A stretch of 64,000 nucleotides of DNA from Pseudomonas oryzihabitans NBRC 102199 (lineage in GTDB: Bacteria > Pseudomonadota > Gammaproteobacteria > Pseudomonadales > Pseudomonadaceae), in the NCBI RefSeq assembly GCF_000730625.1, contig NZ_BBIT01000001.1, forward strand, positions 266,609-330,608. The letters are read 5' to 3'. Position 1 is the stretch's first letter; the number at the start of each line of letters is the position of its first letter. Shown here piece after piece: positions 41,440 through 51,700 of this stretch. Position numbers and translations under genes: made by a program. The notes beneath the pieces were generated by a model. It was not told the DNA's origin and did no database searches. It was given only the letters and a program-made list of their open reading frames with translations.

Positions 41440-43425
41440 TCAGACACTGAAGCGTTGCAGCAGCTCGCGCTGCCGGCTGGCCATGAGCGAAAGGTCCTCG
41501 CTGCTGCGGGCGGCGCTGTCGGCGCCTTCCGCGGCGCGGAGCGCGGCGTCGTTGATCTGCACCATCATGCGACTGGTCTCCTGGACGGTGGCGCTCTGTT
41601 CTTCGGTGGCGGCGGCGATCTGGGTGTTCATCTCGCGGATGGTGCCGACCGCCTGGCTCATGCTCTGCAGGGCTTCCCGGGCGGAAGAGGCCAGTTGCAC
41701 GCACTCGCCGGACTGGGCACGACTCACCCCCATGATTTCCACCACCGAATGGATCTTCTGCTGCATCTGTTCGATCTGCTGCTGGATTTCGGTGGTGGAG
41801 GCCTGGGTACGACTGGCGAGGGAACGCACCTCGTCGGCGACCACGGCGAAACCGCGCCCCTGTTCACCGGCGCGAGCCGCCTCGATGGCGGCGTTGAGGG
41901 CCAGCAGGTTGGTCTGCTCGGCGATGTTGCGGATGGCATCGACGATGCCGTCGATGCTCTGGCCATAGCCCTGCAGCTCATCGGTGGCCTGGGCGGCGAC
42001 CTGGATCTGCCGCGCCTGGCGCTGGATGCTATCGATGGTCTCGGCGACGGTGGTGCCGGTCGTGGTGCTCAGCTGGAAGGTGTGGTCGACGGCATCCTTG
42101 GTGTCGAGGGCGCGCTGGGCCACCTCGGCCACGGTGCTTTCCATCTGCGTCATCGCCGAGGCGGCGGAGCCGAGACGCTCGGTCTGCTCTTCCACGGCGC
42201 GGGTGGTGCTGGCACTGATGTCGGCATTGGCCTGGGCGGTACCCCAGAGGTCGTCGGCCGACTGAGTGAGGGTCTGCACCGTGGTCTGCAGCGAGCGGAT
42301 TAGTTCGTTGAGATAGCTGCCCAGTTCGCTGAATTCGTCCTTGCGGCGCACATCGAAATGGACCCGCAGATCGCCGGCCGTGACCTGGCGCAGCGACTCG
42401 CGAAAGGCCAGCAGCGGGCGCCGCAGGCCACGCGCGACCCAGAGGCCGATGATCAGGGCCGCGCCGATCGCCAGCAGGGTGACGATGGCGAGCACCTGGC
42501 GGCTGGTGGCCACGGTGGCGTCGGTATCGCTCTTGGCCTGCTGGGCCACGGCCACGGCGCCGGCGCTGAGGGTACGCAGGGCGTCCAGGGTCGCCTGCAG
42601 GGCGGTGCCGGTGCGCTGGCGCTGGGCGTCGAACTGGCCTTCGGCCGCGGCCTGCCGCTGATAGGCCTGGCGCAGGCCATCGGGCGCGGTCATCTCGTGC
42701 AGGAGGCGGGTGACCATCACCCCCACGATGCGCGCGCTGCGCTCGTCGATGGCGGCCAGGGCGCGCAGGCGATCGGTGATGACATCCTGCTGCTGGTTGA
42801 GCACCACATCCAGTCCTGGCAGATCCAGGCGTGCCGCCTGGGCGGCGAAGGCGGCGTAGGTCTTGTCCGTTTCGATCAGCAGCATCTGGGCGGCGCGGAC
42901 GGCTGCGGTGGCGCCTTCGGCCTTCTGTTGCGCGCTGTAGGCCTGCAGATAGCTGGACAGCCGATTGGCCTCCGGCGTGGCATAGCCCTGCAGGGTGCGG
43001 GTTTCGCGGCGGATGGCGACCAGCTGGCGGTAGCCGTCGATGAGGGTCTTCGCCTGGTCGCCATAGGCATTGCCCAGCTTCTGCTCTTGATCGAGCGCCT
43101 GGGTCAGCTGGTCATGGGCGCGCAACAGCGCCGGCAGGCGCTGGTGCAGCTGCAGGTAGTCGGCGAACTGCTGCTGGAATTGCTTTTCGCGGGTGGCGAT
43201 CGCCGCGGCGTCGGTCTCGGCCAGCAGGCCGAGCAGGGTCTGGTTGGCCCCCAGCAACTGCACGTTGATCTCGCCAACGGCCTGGCCGAGCGGCGCGGAT
43301 TGCTCGGTGATGACCGTCAGCCGCTCATGGATGGACTGGGTACTGTTGAAGCTCACGGCGACGATGCCCAGCAGCAAGAGCACCAGAAGTGCGATGCCGC
43401 CGACCACGCGTTGAAGAATCGTCAT
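41440..43425 (-). CDS. Methyl-accepting chemotaxis protein, partner of sugar-binding protein
   Basis: A 661-aa chemoreceptor. TM1 lies at about 5-27 ([18 protein letters not shown]), a long helical periplasmic domain of about 280 residues, TM2 at about 310-330 ([21 protein letters not shown]), HAMP, and the signalling domain with tip [25 protein letters not shown]. The C-terminus ends RELLQRFSV with no pentapeptide. The start MTILQRVV makes TM1 immediate. The downstream gene for a ribose-class binding protein is 14 bases away, pointing to indirect sugar sensing. Confidence 0.92.
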   Translation of the reverse strand: MTILQRVVGGIALLVLLLLGIVAVSFNSTQSIHERLTVITEQSAPLGQAVGEINVQLLGANQTLLGLLAETDAAAIATREKQFQQQFADYLQLHQRLPALLRAHDQLTQALDQEQKLGNAYGDQAKTLIDGYRQLVAIRRETRTLQGYATPEANRLSSYLQAYSAQQKAEGATAAVRAAQMLLIETDKTYAAFAAQAARLDLPGLDVVLNQQQDVITDRLRALAAIDERSARIVGVMVTRLLHEMTAPDGLRQAYQRQAAAEGQFDAQRQRTGTALQATLDALRTLSAGAVAVAQQAKSDTDATVATSRQVLAIVTLLAIGAALIIGLWVARGLRRPLLAFRESLRQVTAGDLRVHFDVRRKDEFSELGSYLNELIRSLQTTVQTLTQSADDLWGTAQANADISASTTRAVEEQTERLGSAASAMTQMESTVAEVAQRALDTKDAVDHTFQLSTTTGTTVAETIDSIQRQARQIQVAAQATDELQGYGQSIDGIVDAIRNIAEQTNLLALNAAIEAARAGEQGRGFAVVADEVRSLASRTQASTTEIQQQIEQMQQKIHSVVEIMGVSRAQSGECVQLASSAREALQSMSQAVGTIREMNTQIAAATEEQSATVQETSRMMVQINDAALRAAEGADSAARSSEDLSLMASRQRELLQRFSV

Positions 43426-43827
43426 GCTGGTTCCCTGCTTTTGTTATCGGTGTCGAGGCAGGAGGCCATCAGCGCCGGGACCCGATCGAGCGTCCCGCTA
43501 CCGTCCATGGCCAACGTGCTGTCAGCCTAGTCGCATCACCGGACCTGGCCGCATCGTCCGCGGACGTGCGGCCTTGGCCAGGCGATCAGCTGTCGTCCGT
43601 GGCGTCCGCCACCCGTGCCAGGGGCTGGCGGGCCGGTTCGCTCTTTGGGCAAGGCGCGAGGGACGCTACCTGGCGATCCCAGATCCGCCACCTCCAGGCA
43701 TGCGGCGCGCGTTCCTCCGTGGTCGCCATGCGACGGACACCTCAGGTCGCAAAGCCGGCGCGGCGGGGCAGAAACCAACCGGTGCTTCTCCAGGTCCCTG
43801 AAAGGTCTCTTTTTTCAGGAATACCCG
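43426..43827. other. Intergenic region upstream of small lipoprotein gene
   Basis: About 400 bases between divergent genes. A long frame crosses it on the plus strand but has arginine-rich, noncoding-like composition before the lipoprotein start. No gene is supported. It must hold the chemoreceptor promoter on the left and the lipoprotein promoter on the right. Confidence 0.45.
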
Positions 43828-44109
43828 ATGTCCAAAGCTCTGCTGTGCTCCCTCGTACTGGCTACCGCCGCAACCCTGACCGCGTGCGACAAGACCTCCG
43901 AAGACCATGCCCAGGATGCCCAGGCCCATAGCCAGAAGGCCCAGGAGAAGGCGGCCGAGGGCAAGGTCGAGCGGGCCTCCAAGGAGCAGTCCAAGGCGCA
44001 GGAAGACCGGGCCCAGGCCAATGAAGCCGCGGCCACCGAAGGGCGCAATACGCCCCCCGATTCCGCCGTGCCCGGCTATATCAAGACGCCCAGCAAGGAA
44101 AATCCCTGA
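43828..44109 (+). CDS. Small lipoprotein, Ala/Lys/Glu-rich coiled coil
   Basis: A 93-aa protein with a lipoprotein signal (SLVLATAATLTAC, Cys19) and a highly charged helical body of Gln/Ala/Lys/Glu repeats (QAHSQKAQEKAAEG, ASKEQSKAQEDRAQ). It resembles small outer-membrane lipoproteins of the Lpp-like type in composition, but no family is certain. The ATG at 43828 puts the signal at the N-terminus. Confidence 0.65.
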   Translation: MSKALLCSLVLATAATLTACDKTSEDHAQDAQAHSQKAQEKAAEGKVERASKEQSKAQEDRAQANEAAATEGRNTPPDSAVPGYIKTPSKENP

Positions 44110-44413
44110 CCTAAGCTCCGCCTCCCTTGCCGGCCGGCAGTGGGCGAATCGCCGCGTTGCTCGCAGCCGCTGGGCGCAGGGTAGGGCGGCCACGGTTGCC
44201 GGTGGCTCAGGCGGATGACGAAGCCTGCTGGCTACCGCACCCCGGAATTCCGGGGCGGAAGGTCAGGGTGGCGCACTGACGGGCGGCCAACCGGCGGCCG
44301 TTGACGAGCCGACGACAGCTGTCGTCCAGGCGAGCAACGGCTGTTTACATCCGGGCCAGGACGATTAGAGTAGGAGCCACTTCGCCACTATTCGTCCATC
44401 CTCCGGAGCCGCC
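44110..44413. other. Intergenic, 304 bases, no gene found
   Basis: Very GC-rich, with short local dyads (GCCGGCCGGC). No gene, operator or T-tracted terminator could be supported. Confidence 0.4.
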
Positions 44414-44677
44414 ATGAGCCCTTCGCGACCGATCCACTGGTATCGTGCCCGCAGCACGTTCGAAATCGTCGCCCTGGGCCTGGGGGTCATCGCCCTTGTG
44501 GTGGCGCTCGATCAGGGCCTGCGCAACTCGCCCTCCGAGCACCTCGCCGATTACCACGCCTGCAAGGGTGACGGTGGTCTGGCGCGGATGAACGCCATCG
44601 GCGAAATCGTCTGCCGGCTGCCCAGTCCGGTGATTGGCCAGGTAGCGGCCAAGACCCCAGCGGTTTCCGGTCTCTAA
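44414..44677 (+). CDS. Hypothetical single-TM protein
   Basis: An 87-aa protein with one hydrophobic helix at about 18-36 (EIVALGLGVIALVVALDQG) and a short soluble C-terminus with two cysteines (YHACKGD, IVCRLP) that could form a disulphide in the periplasm. No family is recognised. A GGAG lies about 12 bases before the ATG. It has no operon partner. Confidence 0.55.
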   Translation: MSPSRPIHWYRARSTFEIVALGLGVIALVVALDQGLRNSPSEHLADYHACKGDGGLARMNAIGEIVCRLPSPVIGQVAAKTPAVSGL

Positions 44678-44857
44678 CGACCGCCGGGCTTCTCCCTCCG
44701 GCCTGCTCACACCTGGCCTGCTCCTGTGACTGGACCCTCCCGGTCCGGTCGATCCGTCTTTTTCCGCATCCTTTCCTGATTGCGTCCTGACCCCTGGGCG
44801 TGGATCACGGCTGCCTGGCGTTGGCAATGCGAACAGCTATTGCTTAACGTAACATTT

Positions 44858-44876
44858 GATAATGAGAGTTTTTATC
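44858..44876 (+). promoter_or_regulatory. Fur box of the siderophore receptor gene
   Basis: GATAATGAGAGTTTTTATC matches the 19-bp Fur consensus at 15 of 19 positions, in an AT-rich stretch 90 bases before the receptor start. Fe-Fur would repress the receptor and perhaps fes-mbtH-entF. Confidence 0.85.
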
Positions 44877-44965
44877 ATTTAAAGTGCTGGCCCTCGCGCG
44901 ACGACGCGAACAGCAGCCTTCCAGTGCACGGCGTCGGCTGCAACGCCACGGTCACAAGGATCACC

Positions 44966-47155
44966 ATGAACACCCAAGGAACCCTCTGCCAGCCCGTCCG
45001 CCTTCGCCGCGGGGCTCTCCGTCAGCTGCTTCTGATCGGCGCGCTGATTCCCTTTCCGCTGACGGCCCTGGCCGCCACGGTGGCCGAGCAGAACGCCACG
45101 GAACTGGACACCCTGACCATCGAAGGCAATCGCCTCTACGACATGGCGCCCTCGGAACAGACCGGCGGCTATACCGTGGATTCGGCGACCGTGGGCACCA
45201 AGACGCCGGCCGCCCTGCGTGACATTCCCCAGTCGATCACCTCCTACACCAGCGACTACATCAAGGATCGCAACTTCAACACCCTGGACGAGCTGGCCAA
45301 GTCCACCGCCGGCCTGCGGGTGCTGACCAACGACAGCGGGCGCTCCTCCATCTATTCGCGTGGTTACGAGTACGACGAATACAACATCGACGGCCTGCCG
45401 GCGCCCATGACCAGCATCTTCGGCACCGTGCCCATTCTCTCGCCCTTCGACCGGGTCGAGATCATGCGCGGGCCCTCGGGGCTGTTCAACAGCACCAGCG
45501 AGCTGGGCGGCATCGTCAACATGGTGCGCAAGCGCGGCACCGAGGACTTCCAGGGGCACATCACCGGGCGCTACGGCTCCTGGGACACCAACTACCAGGA
45601 AATCGACCTGGCCGGTCCGCTCACCGAAAGCAAGAATGTCCGGGGTCGCTTCGTCGCCTCCCGCGCCGACACCAATGGCGAGGTGGACTACAACGCCAAC
45701 ACCGACCAGAGCTATTACGGCGACCTGGACATCGACCTGTCCGACGCCACCCAGATCTCCTTTGGCCTGATCCATCAGGTCAAGAACCTCACCCCGCACA
45801 ATGGCTATCCCACCGATGCCCAGGGCAATCTGCTGGACTTCAGCCAGTCGCGTTTCCTGGGGGCGGACTGGAACTACTTCGACGGCAAGACCACCGACGG
45901 CATCTTCGAGCTGACCCACAGATTCGATAACGGTGGCTATGGGCGCCTCGCCGCCCGGGCCTCGCATCGGGAGGCGGACTACCTCTATGCCTTCACCGGC
46001 GGGGCGGTGCAGGCCAACGGCAACACCAGCATCCGCGCCAGCACCCGGGACTTCGAGCAGGACGCCTATTCCCTCGACGCCAGCTACAGCCAGCCGTTCG
46101 AGACCCTGGGTCAGGTCAGCGAATTCGTCGTGGGGACCGACTACAAGCACTACGACACCGACTACCAGAACGGCAACAGCGTCCTGGGTACGGTCAATGT
46201 GAACAGCTATTCGCCGACCCGCTTCGCCAAGCCGGCGCGCGTCTACCAGACCGACTACAGCGGCGAGGATCGCGAATTCGGCCTCTATTCCAAGGTCACC
46301 TTCCGCCCCATCGAGCGCCTGGCGCTGATCGGCGGTGCCCGCGTTTCCTGGTACAGGGGCGAGGCCTATACCACCACCCTGGCCAGCGGGGCCGAGGCGG
46401 GGGAGAGCCAGAAGCACAGCGGCTTCGTCACCCCCTATCTGGGTACCGTCTATGATCTCGACGACTACCATTCCCTCTATGCGAGCTATTCCAAGGTCTA
46501 CAAGCCGCAGAGCGAGCTGGATGCCCAGGGCAAGGCCATCGATCCGCGCGAGGGTGACCAGTACGAGGTCGGTATCAAGGGCAGCTATTTCAACGGCGAC
46601 ATGAATGCGCGGCTGTCGATCTTCCAGCTGACGGATGAGAACCGGGCTACCCGACCTTTCGACGCCAACGGTGTGGCCATCACCACCTATTCCGAAGCGT
46701 CCGGCAAGACGCGGGTGAAAGGCGCCGAGATCGAGGTCAGCGGCAAGCTCACCGAGCAGTGGGAAATGCTCGCCGGCTACACCTACATGGATACCCAGAA
46801 CCTCAGTGGCGATGGCAACACCCTGTTCGAGGCCATGCCCAAGCACATGGCCTCGCTGTGGACCAAGTACACCCTGGCGGGCGGTCCGCTGACCGGCCTG
46901 AGCATCGGTGGCGGGGTGACCGCCATGAGCGATTTCTCCCAGACCAACCAGACCTCCGGCGTCACCGTCTCCGCCCCGGGCTATGCCACGGTGGATGCCA
47001 AGTTCTCCTATCCGGTCACCAAGCAATTGACCGCGACCCTGGACGTAAACAACCTCCTCGACAAGGAATACTGGTCGCGCGTAGGTTCGGTTTCCACCTT
47101 CAACTTCCAGGGCCCCTCGCGCAGCGTGATGGTCGGGGCGCGCTACGACTTCTGA
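44966..47155 (+). CDS. TonB-dependent siderophore receptor, FhuE type
   Basis: A 729-aa outer-membrane transporter. A signal peptide (about 1-37) is followed by a TonB-box-like segment (LDTLTIEG), a plug domain with RDIPQSITSYTSDYIKDRNF and EYNIDGLPAP, then a barrel that ends ARYDF. There is no N-terminal STN signalling domain. The plug and barrel segments (YLGTVYDLDDYHSLYASYSKVYKPQ) are like FhuE/FpvA hydroxamate receptors rather than FepA/PfeA catecholate receptors, although it occupies the fepA position. AAGGA precedes the ATG by five bases. Expression should be Fur-controlled. Confidence 0.92.
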   Translation: MNTQGTLCQPVRLRRGALRQLLLIGALIPFPLTALAATVAEQNATELDTLTIEGNRLYDMAPSEQTGGYTVDSATVGTKTPAALRDIPQSITSYTSDYIKDRNFNTLDELAKSTAGLRVLTNDSGRSSIYSRGYEYDEYNIDGLPAPMTSIFGTVPILSPFDRVEIMRGPSGLFNSTSELGGIVNMVRKRGTEDFQGHITGRYGSWDTNYQEIDLAGPLTESKNVRGRFVASRADTNGEVDYNANTDQSYYGDLDIDLSDATQISFGLIHQVKNLTPHNGYPTDAQGNLLDFSQSRFLGADWNYFDGKTTDGIFELTHRFDNGGYGRLAARASHREADYLYAFTGGAVQANGNTSIRASTRDFEQDAYSLDASYSQPFETLGQVSEFVVGTDYKHYDTDYQNGNSVLGTVNVNSYSPTRFAKPARVYQTDYSGEDREFGLYSKVTFRPIERLALIGGARVSWYRGEAYTTTLASGAEAGESQKHSGFVTPYLGTVYDLDDYHSLYASYSKVYKPQSELDAQGKAIDPREGDQYEVGIKGSYFNGDMNARLSIFQLTDENRATRPFDANGVAITTYSEASGKTRVKGAEIEVSGKLTEQWEMLAGYTYMDTQNLSGDGNTLFEAMPKHMASLWTKYTLAGGPLTGLSIGGGVTAMSDFSQTNQTSGVTVSAPGYATVDAKFSYPVTKQLTATLDVNNLLDKEYWSRVGSVSTFNFQGPSRSVMVGARYDF

Positions 47156-47161
47156 GTCCCA

Positions 47162-47190
47162 GGCCGACCCGGGCAGGGCCCAGGTCGGCC
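47162..47190. repeat. Intergenic hairpin before fes
   Basis: GGCCGACC and GGTCGGCC arms enclose a second dyad GGGC-AGG-GCCC. There is no T run. It lies just after the receptor stop and could attenuate or stabilise the mRNA between receptor and fes. Confidence 0.6.
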
Positions 47191-47238
47191 AGCGCGATGC
47201 AGGCCATGACGATCCTTGCGACGATGTACCTTGATGCG

Positions 47239-48492
47239 ATGAAAGATTCACTTTTCCAGCGGGACGACGTGGGCAGCGAGCCCTGGTGGCAAGCCGTGGC
47301 CTGTCGTGGCACGCCGCTGATCGAGCCCACTGCAGACGGACGCTATCGCCTGACCTTTGTCTGGCGCGATCCCGAAGGGCTGGCCGGGCGCTCCGGCACC
47401 CAGCGGGTCTGGCTCAACATCACCGGGGTCACCGACCATCACCAACCGGGCCTGCCGCAGAGTCTGCGGCGCCTGCCAGGCACCGATGTCTGGGCCTGGG
47501 AGACCGAACTGGATGGCCGCTGGCGCGGCAGCTACTGCCTGATCCCCAGCGGGGAGCCAGCGCCCTTCGAAGGCGAAGCCCAACCCGATCTCCAGGGCAT
47601 CCGCCTCTGGTGGCGCAGCGTCTTTCCCCTGGCCCAGGCCGATCGGCTCAATCCGCGACGCGCCTGGCAGGGTGGGCGAGGGCTGGCGGTGTCGGGCGTG
47701 CACCTGCCGGAGGCGCCTGCCCAGCCGGCCTGGGCGGCGTTCGATGCCGACCGCAGCCTGGCGCCAACGGCCTGGCCGAGTCTGCAACAGTACGAGTGGC
47801 AGAGTGCACGGCTGGGCAACAGCCGTCCGGTGTGGGTCTTCGCCACCGGTAATACCACCCCTATGGAGCGGCCGCTGGCCATCCTGCTGGATGGGCAGTT
47901 CTGGGCGCAGACGATGCCCGTGGGCGCGCCACTGCAGCAGCTCACCGCGGCCGGGCAACTGCCGGAGGCGGTCTATCTGCTGATCGACAACAGCGACCGC
48001 GCCCTGCGCGGCAGCGAGTTGCCCTGCAATCCGGAATTCTGGTTGGCGTTGCAGGAAGAACTGCTGCCCCAGGTGCGCGACTGGGCGCCCCATGCGCAGT
48101 CGTCGTCCACGACCGTGGTCGCCGGGCAGAGCTTTGGCGGGCTGGCGGCGCTCTATGCCGCGCTGCATTGGCCGGAGCGCTTCGGCTGCGCCCTGAGTCA
48201 GTCCGGGTCCTTCTGGTGGCCGCAGCGCGGCGCGCCAGGACGGCTGTTCGAGGCACTGGCGAGCGGGCAGGGGAGCACCCACCCCCTGCGGCTGTTCATC
48301 GAGGCCGGGCTGCGCGAGCCGGCCATCCTCGAAGCCTCCCGGGCCCTGGTCCCGCGCCTGCGCGAGCAGGGCCACGTGCTCGACTATCGCGAGATCGATG
48401 GGGGGCACGACGCCCTCTGGTGGCGCGGCGGGCTGCTCGATGGCCTGGTCCAGCTCTGGCGACCCCGGGTCACCGCCGACGCCCAGCGTTAA
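47239..48492 (+). CDS. fes: Enterobactin esterase Fes
   Basis: A 417-aa cytoplasmic hydrolase that cuts the trilactone of ferric enterobactin to release iron. The sequence follows E. coli Fes closely: SEPWWQAV, VTDHHQPG, DVWAWETELDGRWRGSYC, ERPLAILLDGQFWAQ, the serine nucleophile elbow GQSFGG, WPERFGCALSQSGSFWWP and the catalytic His in DGGHDALWWRGGL. The start is uncertain; ATGs at 47197, 47206 and 47224 are in frame. I favour 47239 because the residues then align with the Fes N-terminus. It probably forms an operon with mbtH and entF. Confidence 0.93.
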   Translation: MKDSLFQRDDVGSEPWWQAVACRGTPLIEPTADGRYRLTFVWRDPEGLAGRSGTQRVWLNITGVTDHHQPGLPQSLRRLPGTDVWAWETELDGRWRGSYCLIPSGEPAPFEGEAQPDLQGIRLWWRSVFPLAQADRLNPRRAWQGGRGLAVSGVHLPEAPAQPAWAAFDADRSLAPTAWPSLQQYEWQSARLGNSRPVWVFATGNTTPMERPLAILLDGQFWAQTMPVGAPLQQLTAAGQLPEAVYLLIDNSDRALRGSELPCNPEFWLALQEELLPQVRDWAPHAQSSSTTVVAGQSFGGLAALYAALHWPERFGCALSQSGSFWWPQRGAPGRLFEALASGQGSTHPLRLFIEAGLREPAILEASRALVPRLREQGHVLDYREIDGGHDALWWRGGLLDGLVQLWRPRVTADAQR

Positions 48493-48514
48493 TCCCTATT
48501 TGCCAGGAGGTCCG

Positions 48515-48721
48515 ATGGACGCTCTCAATCCCTTCGACGATCCCGCCCAGGTGCTGCTGATCCTGCGCAATGCCCGGGGTCAGTGCAGCCTCTGGCCCGA
48601 GGCCATGACCGTTCCCGCCGGCTGGGAGCCGGTGTTCGGACCGGCGCCGCGCGCGGCCTGCGACGACTGGCTAGCCAGCCACTGGCGCGATATCCGCCCG
48701 GTCGCCTCCCTGCTTTCCTGA
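48515..48721 (+). CDS. ybdZ: MbtH-like protein (YbdZ)
   Basis: A 68-aa partner of NRPS adenylation domains that keeps them soluble and active. It carries all family marks: NPFDDP at the start, ILRNARGQCSLWP, PAGW and a final HWRDIRP. It aligns with E. coli YbdZ, which serves EntF. AGGAGG lies seven bases before the ATG. It sits between fes and entF as in the enterobacterial locus. Confidence 0.95.
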   Translation: MDALNPFDDPAQVLLILRNARGQCSLWPEAMTVPAGWEPVFGPAPRAACDDWLASHWRDIRPVASLLS

Positions 48722-48732
48722 CTGGAGTTCCT

Positions 48733-51700
48733 GTGTCCTCTACGCCGCTTTCTCTTTCGCGCCCACTGCCTCTGGTCGCCGCCCAGCCCGGTATCTGGAT
48801 GGCCGATCAGCTGTCGCCCCACGCCAATGCCTTCGCCGTGGCCCATCTGGTCGAGTTGCGCGGGTCGATCGATGCCCAGGCGCTGCAGGCGGCCATCGTC
48901 CAGGGCCTGGGCGAGCTGGACAGCCTGCAACTGAAGTTCGCCGAGCGCGAGGGCGAGCTGGTGCAGTGGATCGACGATGAGGCGGCCACGCCTGCCCCCG
49001 AGTGGCTGGACCTGCGCGGGGCCGCCGATCCGGAAGGCGCGGCGCGGGCGGCCATCCGCGTCGACCTCGACGGCGACCTGAGAGCCACCAGCGGCGGGCC
49101 GCTGTGGCTCAACCGGATCTACCAGCTGGGTGACGATCACCTGTTCTGGTACCAGCGCTATCACCACCTGCTGATCGATGGCTATGGCTTCGCCGCCCTG
49201 GCCAAGCGGGTAGCGGCCCTGTACAGCGCCGCGGTGCGCGGCGAGACGCCCGAGGCTTCGCCCTTCGTCTCCTTTGCCGAGGTGGTGCGCGAATACCAGG
49301 ATTATCGGCAGTCGGCCGTGCGCGAGCGTGACGAAGCCTTCTGGCGTGAGCGCGGCGCGGCCTTGCCGCCGGCCGCCTCCCTGGCACCCGGTGGCCTGGC
49401 GGGGCAGGTGCCGACGCCGCGGGTGGTGGAAGCCCGTGCCCGGGTGCCCGCCGCGGTCTTCGCCAGGCTGGCCGAGCAGGGCAAGGCCCAGGGCGTGACG
49501 CCGGCTGATCTGGCCGTGGCCCTGGCCGCCACCTGGTTCGCCCGTCTCAGCGGTCAGCCGGCCTTCAGCGCCGGCTTCATCTTCATGAGGCGCATGGGGT
49601 CGGTGGCGCTGAAATCCGGGGGCGCGACGCTCAACGTCCTGCCCCTGGGCGTGCGCACCGACTCGACCCAGACGCTGCCGCAACTCGCCGCCGTGCTGGC
49701 CGCCGAACTCAAGAAGGTGCGTCGCCACCAGCGCTATGACGCCGAGCAGATCGCTCGCGATCTCGGCCGGCCGGGCGATGCCGAGCCCCTGACCGGACCG
49801 GTCATCAACCTCAAGCTGTTCGATTTCGCCCTGGATTTCGCCGGGGTGCCCGGTATCACCCACGAATTGGCCTCGGGGCCGGTGCGCGATCTGGAAATCG
49901 CTCTTTATCTAGAAGCGAGCGGCGCCCTGGACATCAAGTTGCTGGGCAACGCCGAGCGCTATACCGCCGATCTGCTACAGGGGCACGCCGAGCGCTTCGG
50001 CCTGCTGGCGCAGCAGTTTGCCACTCAACCTGGGCTCATCCTGAGCGAAGCCGATCTGCTGGCGCCCACGGACCAGCACTGGCTGGCCGCCATCAATGCC
50101 ACCGAGCGCCCGCTGCCCGCCACCACCCTGGCCGCGCTGTTGGCCGAGCAGGCGGCGCGGACGCCCGCGGCACCGGCACTGGCCGATCTGCAGCACGCCT
50201 TTACCTATGAGGAGACGCGCAAGCAGGTCCTGGCCCTGGCCCAGCGCCTGAGCCACGCCGGGGTCGGTCGCGGTGACATCGTCGCGGTGGCCCTGCCACG
50301 CTCGGTGTTCCTGTCCCTGGCCTTGCTGGCGACGCTCGAGCTGGGCGCGGCCTACCTGCCGCTGGACAGCGGCTATCCCGACGAGCGCCTGCAACTGATG
50401 CTCGACGATGCCCGGCCCCGGGTGCTGGTGACCGATGCCAGTCAACGTGGACGTTTCCCGGGGCTGCGCGAGGAGCAGGTGCTGATTCTCGATGCGCCGC
50501 TGGAGGGGCTAGACCAGGCTCCCGTGTTCGAAGGACCGCGCCCCGCTGATCCGGCCTATCTGCTCTATACCTCCGGCTCGACCGGCCGGCCCAAGGGCGT
50601 GGTGGTCGGGCATGCGGCCATCGTCAATCGCCTGCTGTGGATGCAGGACAGCTACCCCCTCGGCGCCGGTGACACCGTCCTGCAGAAGACGCCGAGCAGC
50701 TTCGATGTCTCGGTCTGGGAATTCTTCTGGCCGCTGCTGGTGGGCGCCCGGCTGTACCTGGCGCCACCCGAGGCCCATCGCGATCCCCTGGCGCTGCAGG
50801 AGCTGTTCGCCCGCGAGCGGGTGACCACCGTACACTTCGTACCCTCGATGCTGGCGGCCTTCGTCGCCAGTCTGGACGAGCCGGCCGCGGTGGCCCGCTG
50901 CGCCAGCCTGCGCCAGGTGTTCTGCAGTGGCGAGGCGCTCCCCACCGAACTGGCTCGCACCTGGGAGCGCCGGGTCGGCGCGCCCCTGCACAATCTCTAT
51001 GGCCCCACCGAGGCTGCGGTCGACGTCTCCTATCATCCGGCCCATGGCGCCGCCCTGGCGGCTGTCAGCGGCAGCAGCGTGCCCATCGGCAAGCCGGTGT
51101 GGAACACCGGGCTGCACATCCTCGACGAGCGTCTGCGCCCGGTACCGCCGGGTGTGGCGGGCGAGCTCTATCTGAGCGGGGTGCAACTCGCCGATGGCTA
51201 CCTGGGCCGTCCCGAGCTGACCGCCGCACGCTTCATCGCCGCGCCGGACGGGCAGGGCGAGCGCCTCTATCGCACCGGTGACGTGGCGCGCTGGCTGCCC
51301 GAGGGCGTCGTCGAATACCTCGGCCGCAGCGACGACCAGGTCAAGTTGCGCGGGCAGCGCATCGAACTGGCGGAAATCGACCACGCCCTGCTGGCGCTGC
51401 CTGGCGTGGCCCAGGCGGTCACCCATGCCCGGGTGCTGGGCGAGGCGGCCACCGCCACCGGTGGCGATGCCCGCCAACTGGTGGGCTATCTCGTCGCCCA
51501 GCCCGGCGCCGCGCTGGACCTGGAGCGCCTGCGCGCGCGCCTGGGCGAAAGCCTGCCGCCGCACCTGGTGCCGGTGGCCCTGGTGGAGCTGGACGCCTTG
51601 CCCCTGGGCGCCACCGGCAAGCTCGATCGCAAGGCCCTGCCGGCGCCCCAGGGCGTGGCCAGGGCTGCCAGCCGCCCCCTGGCGCCGGGGCTGGAAAGCG

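Noticed and set aside
44879..47251. 790-aa frame opposite the TonB receptor
   Set aside because: It is antisense to a recognised receptor and has no domain, signal or start context.
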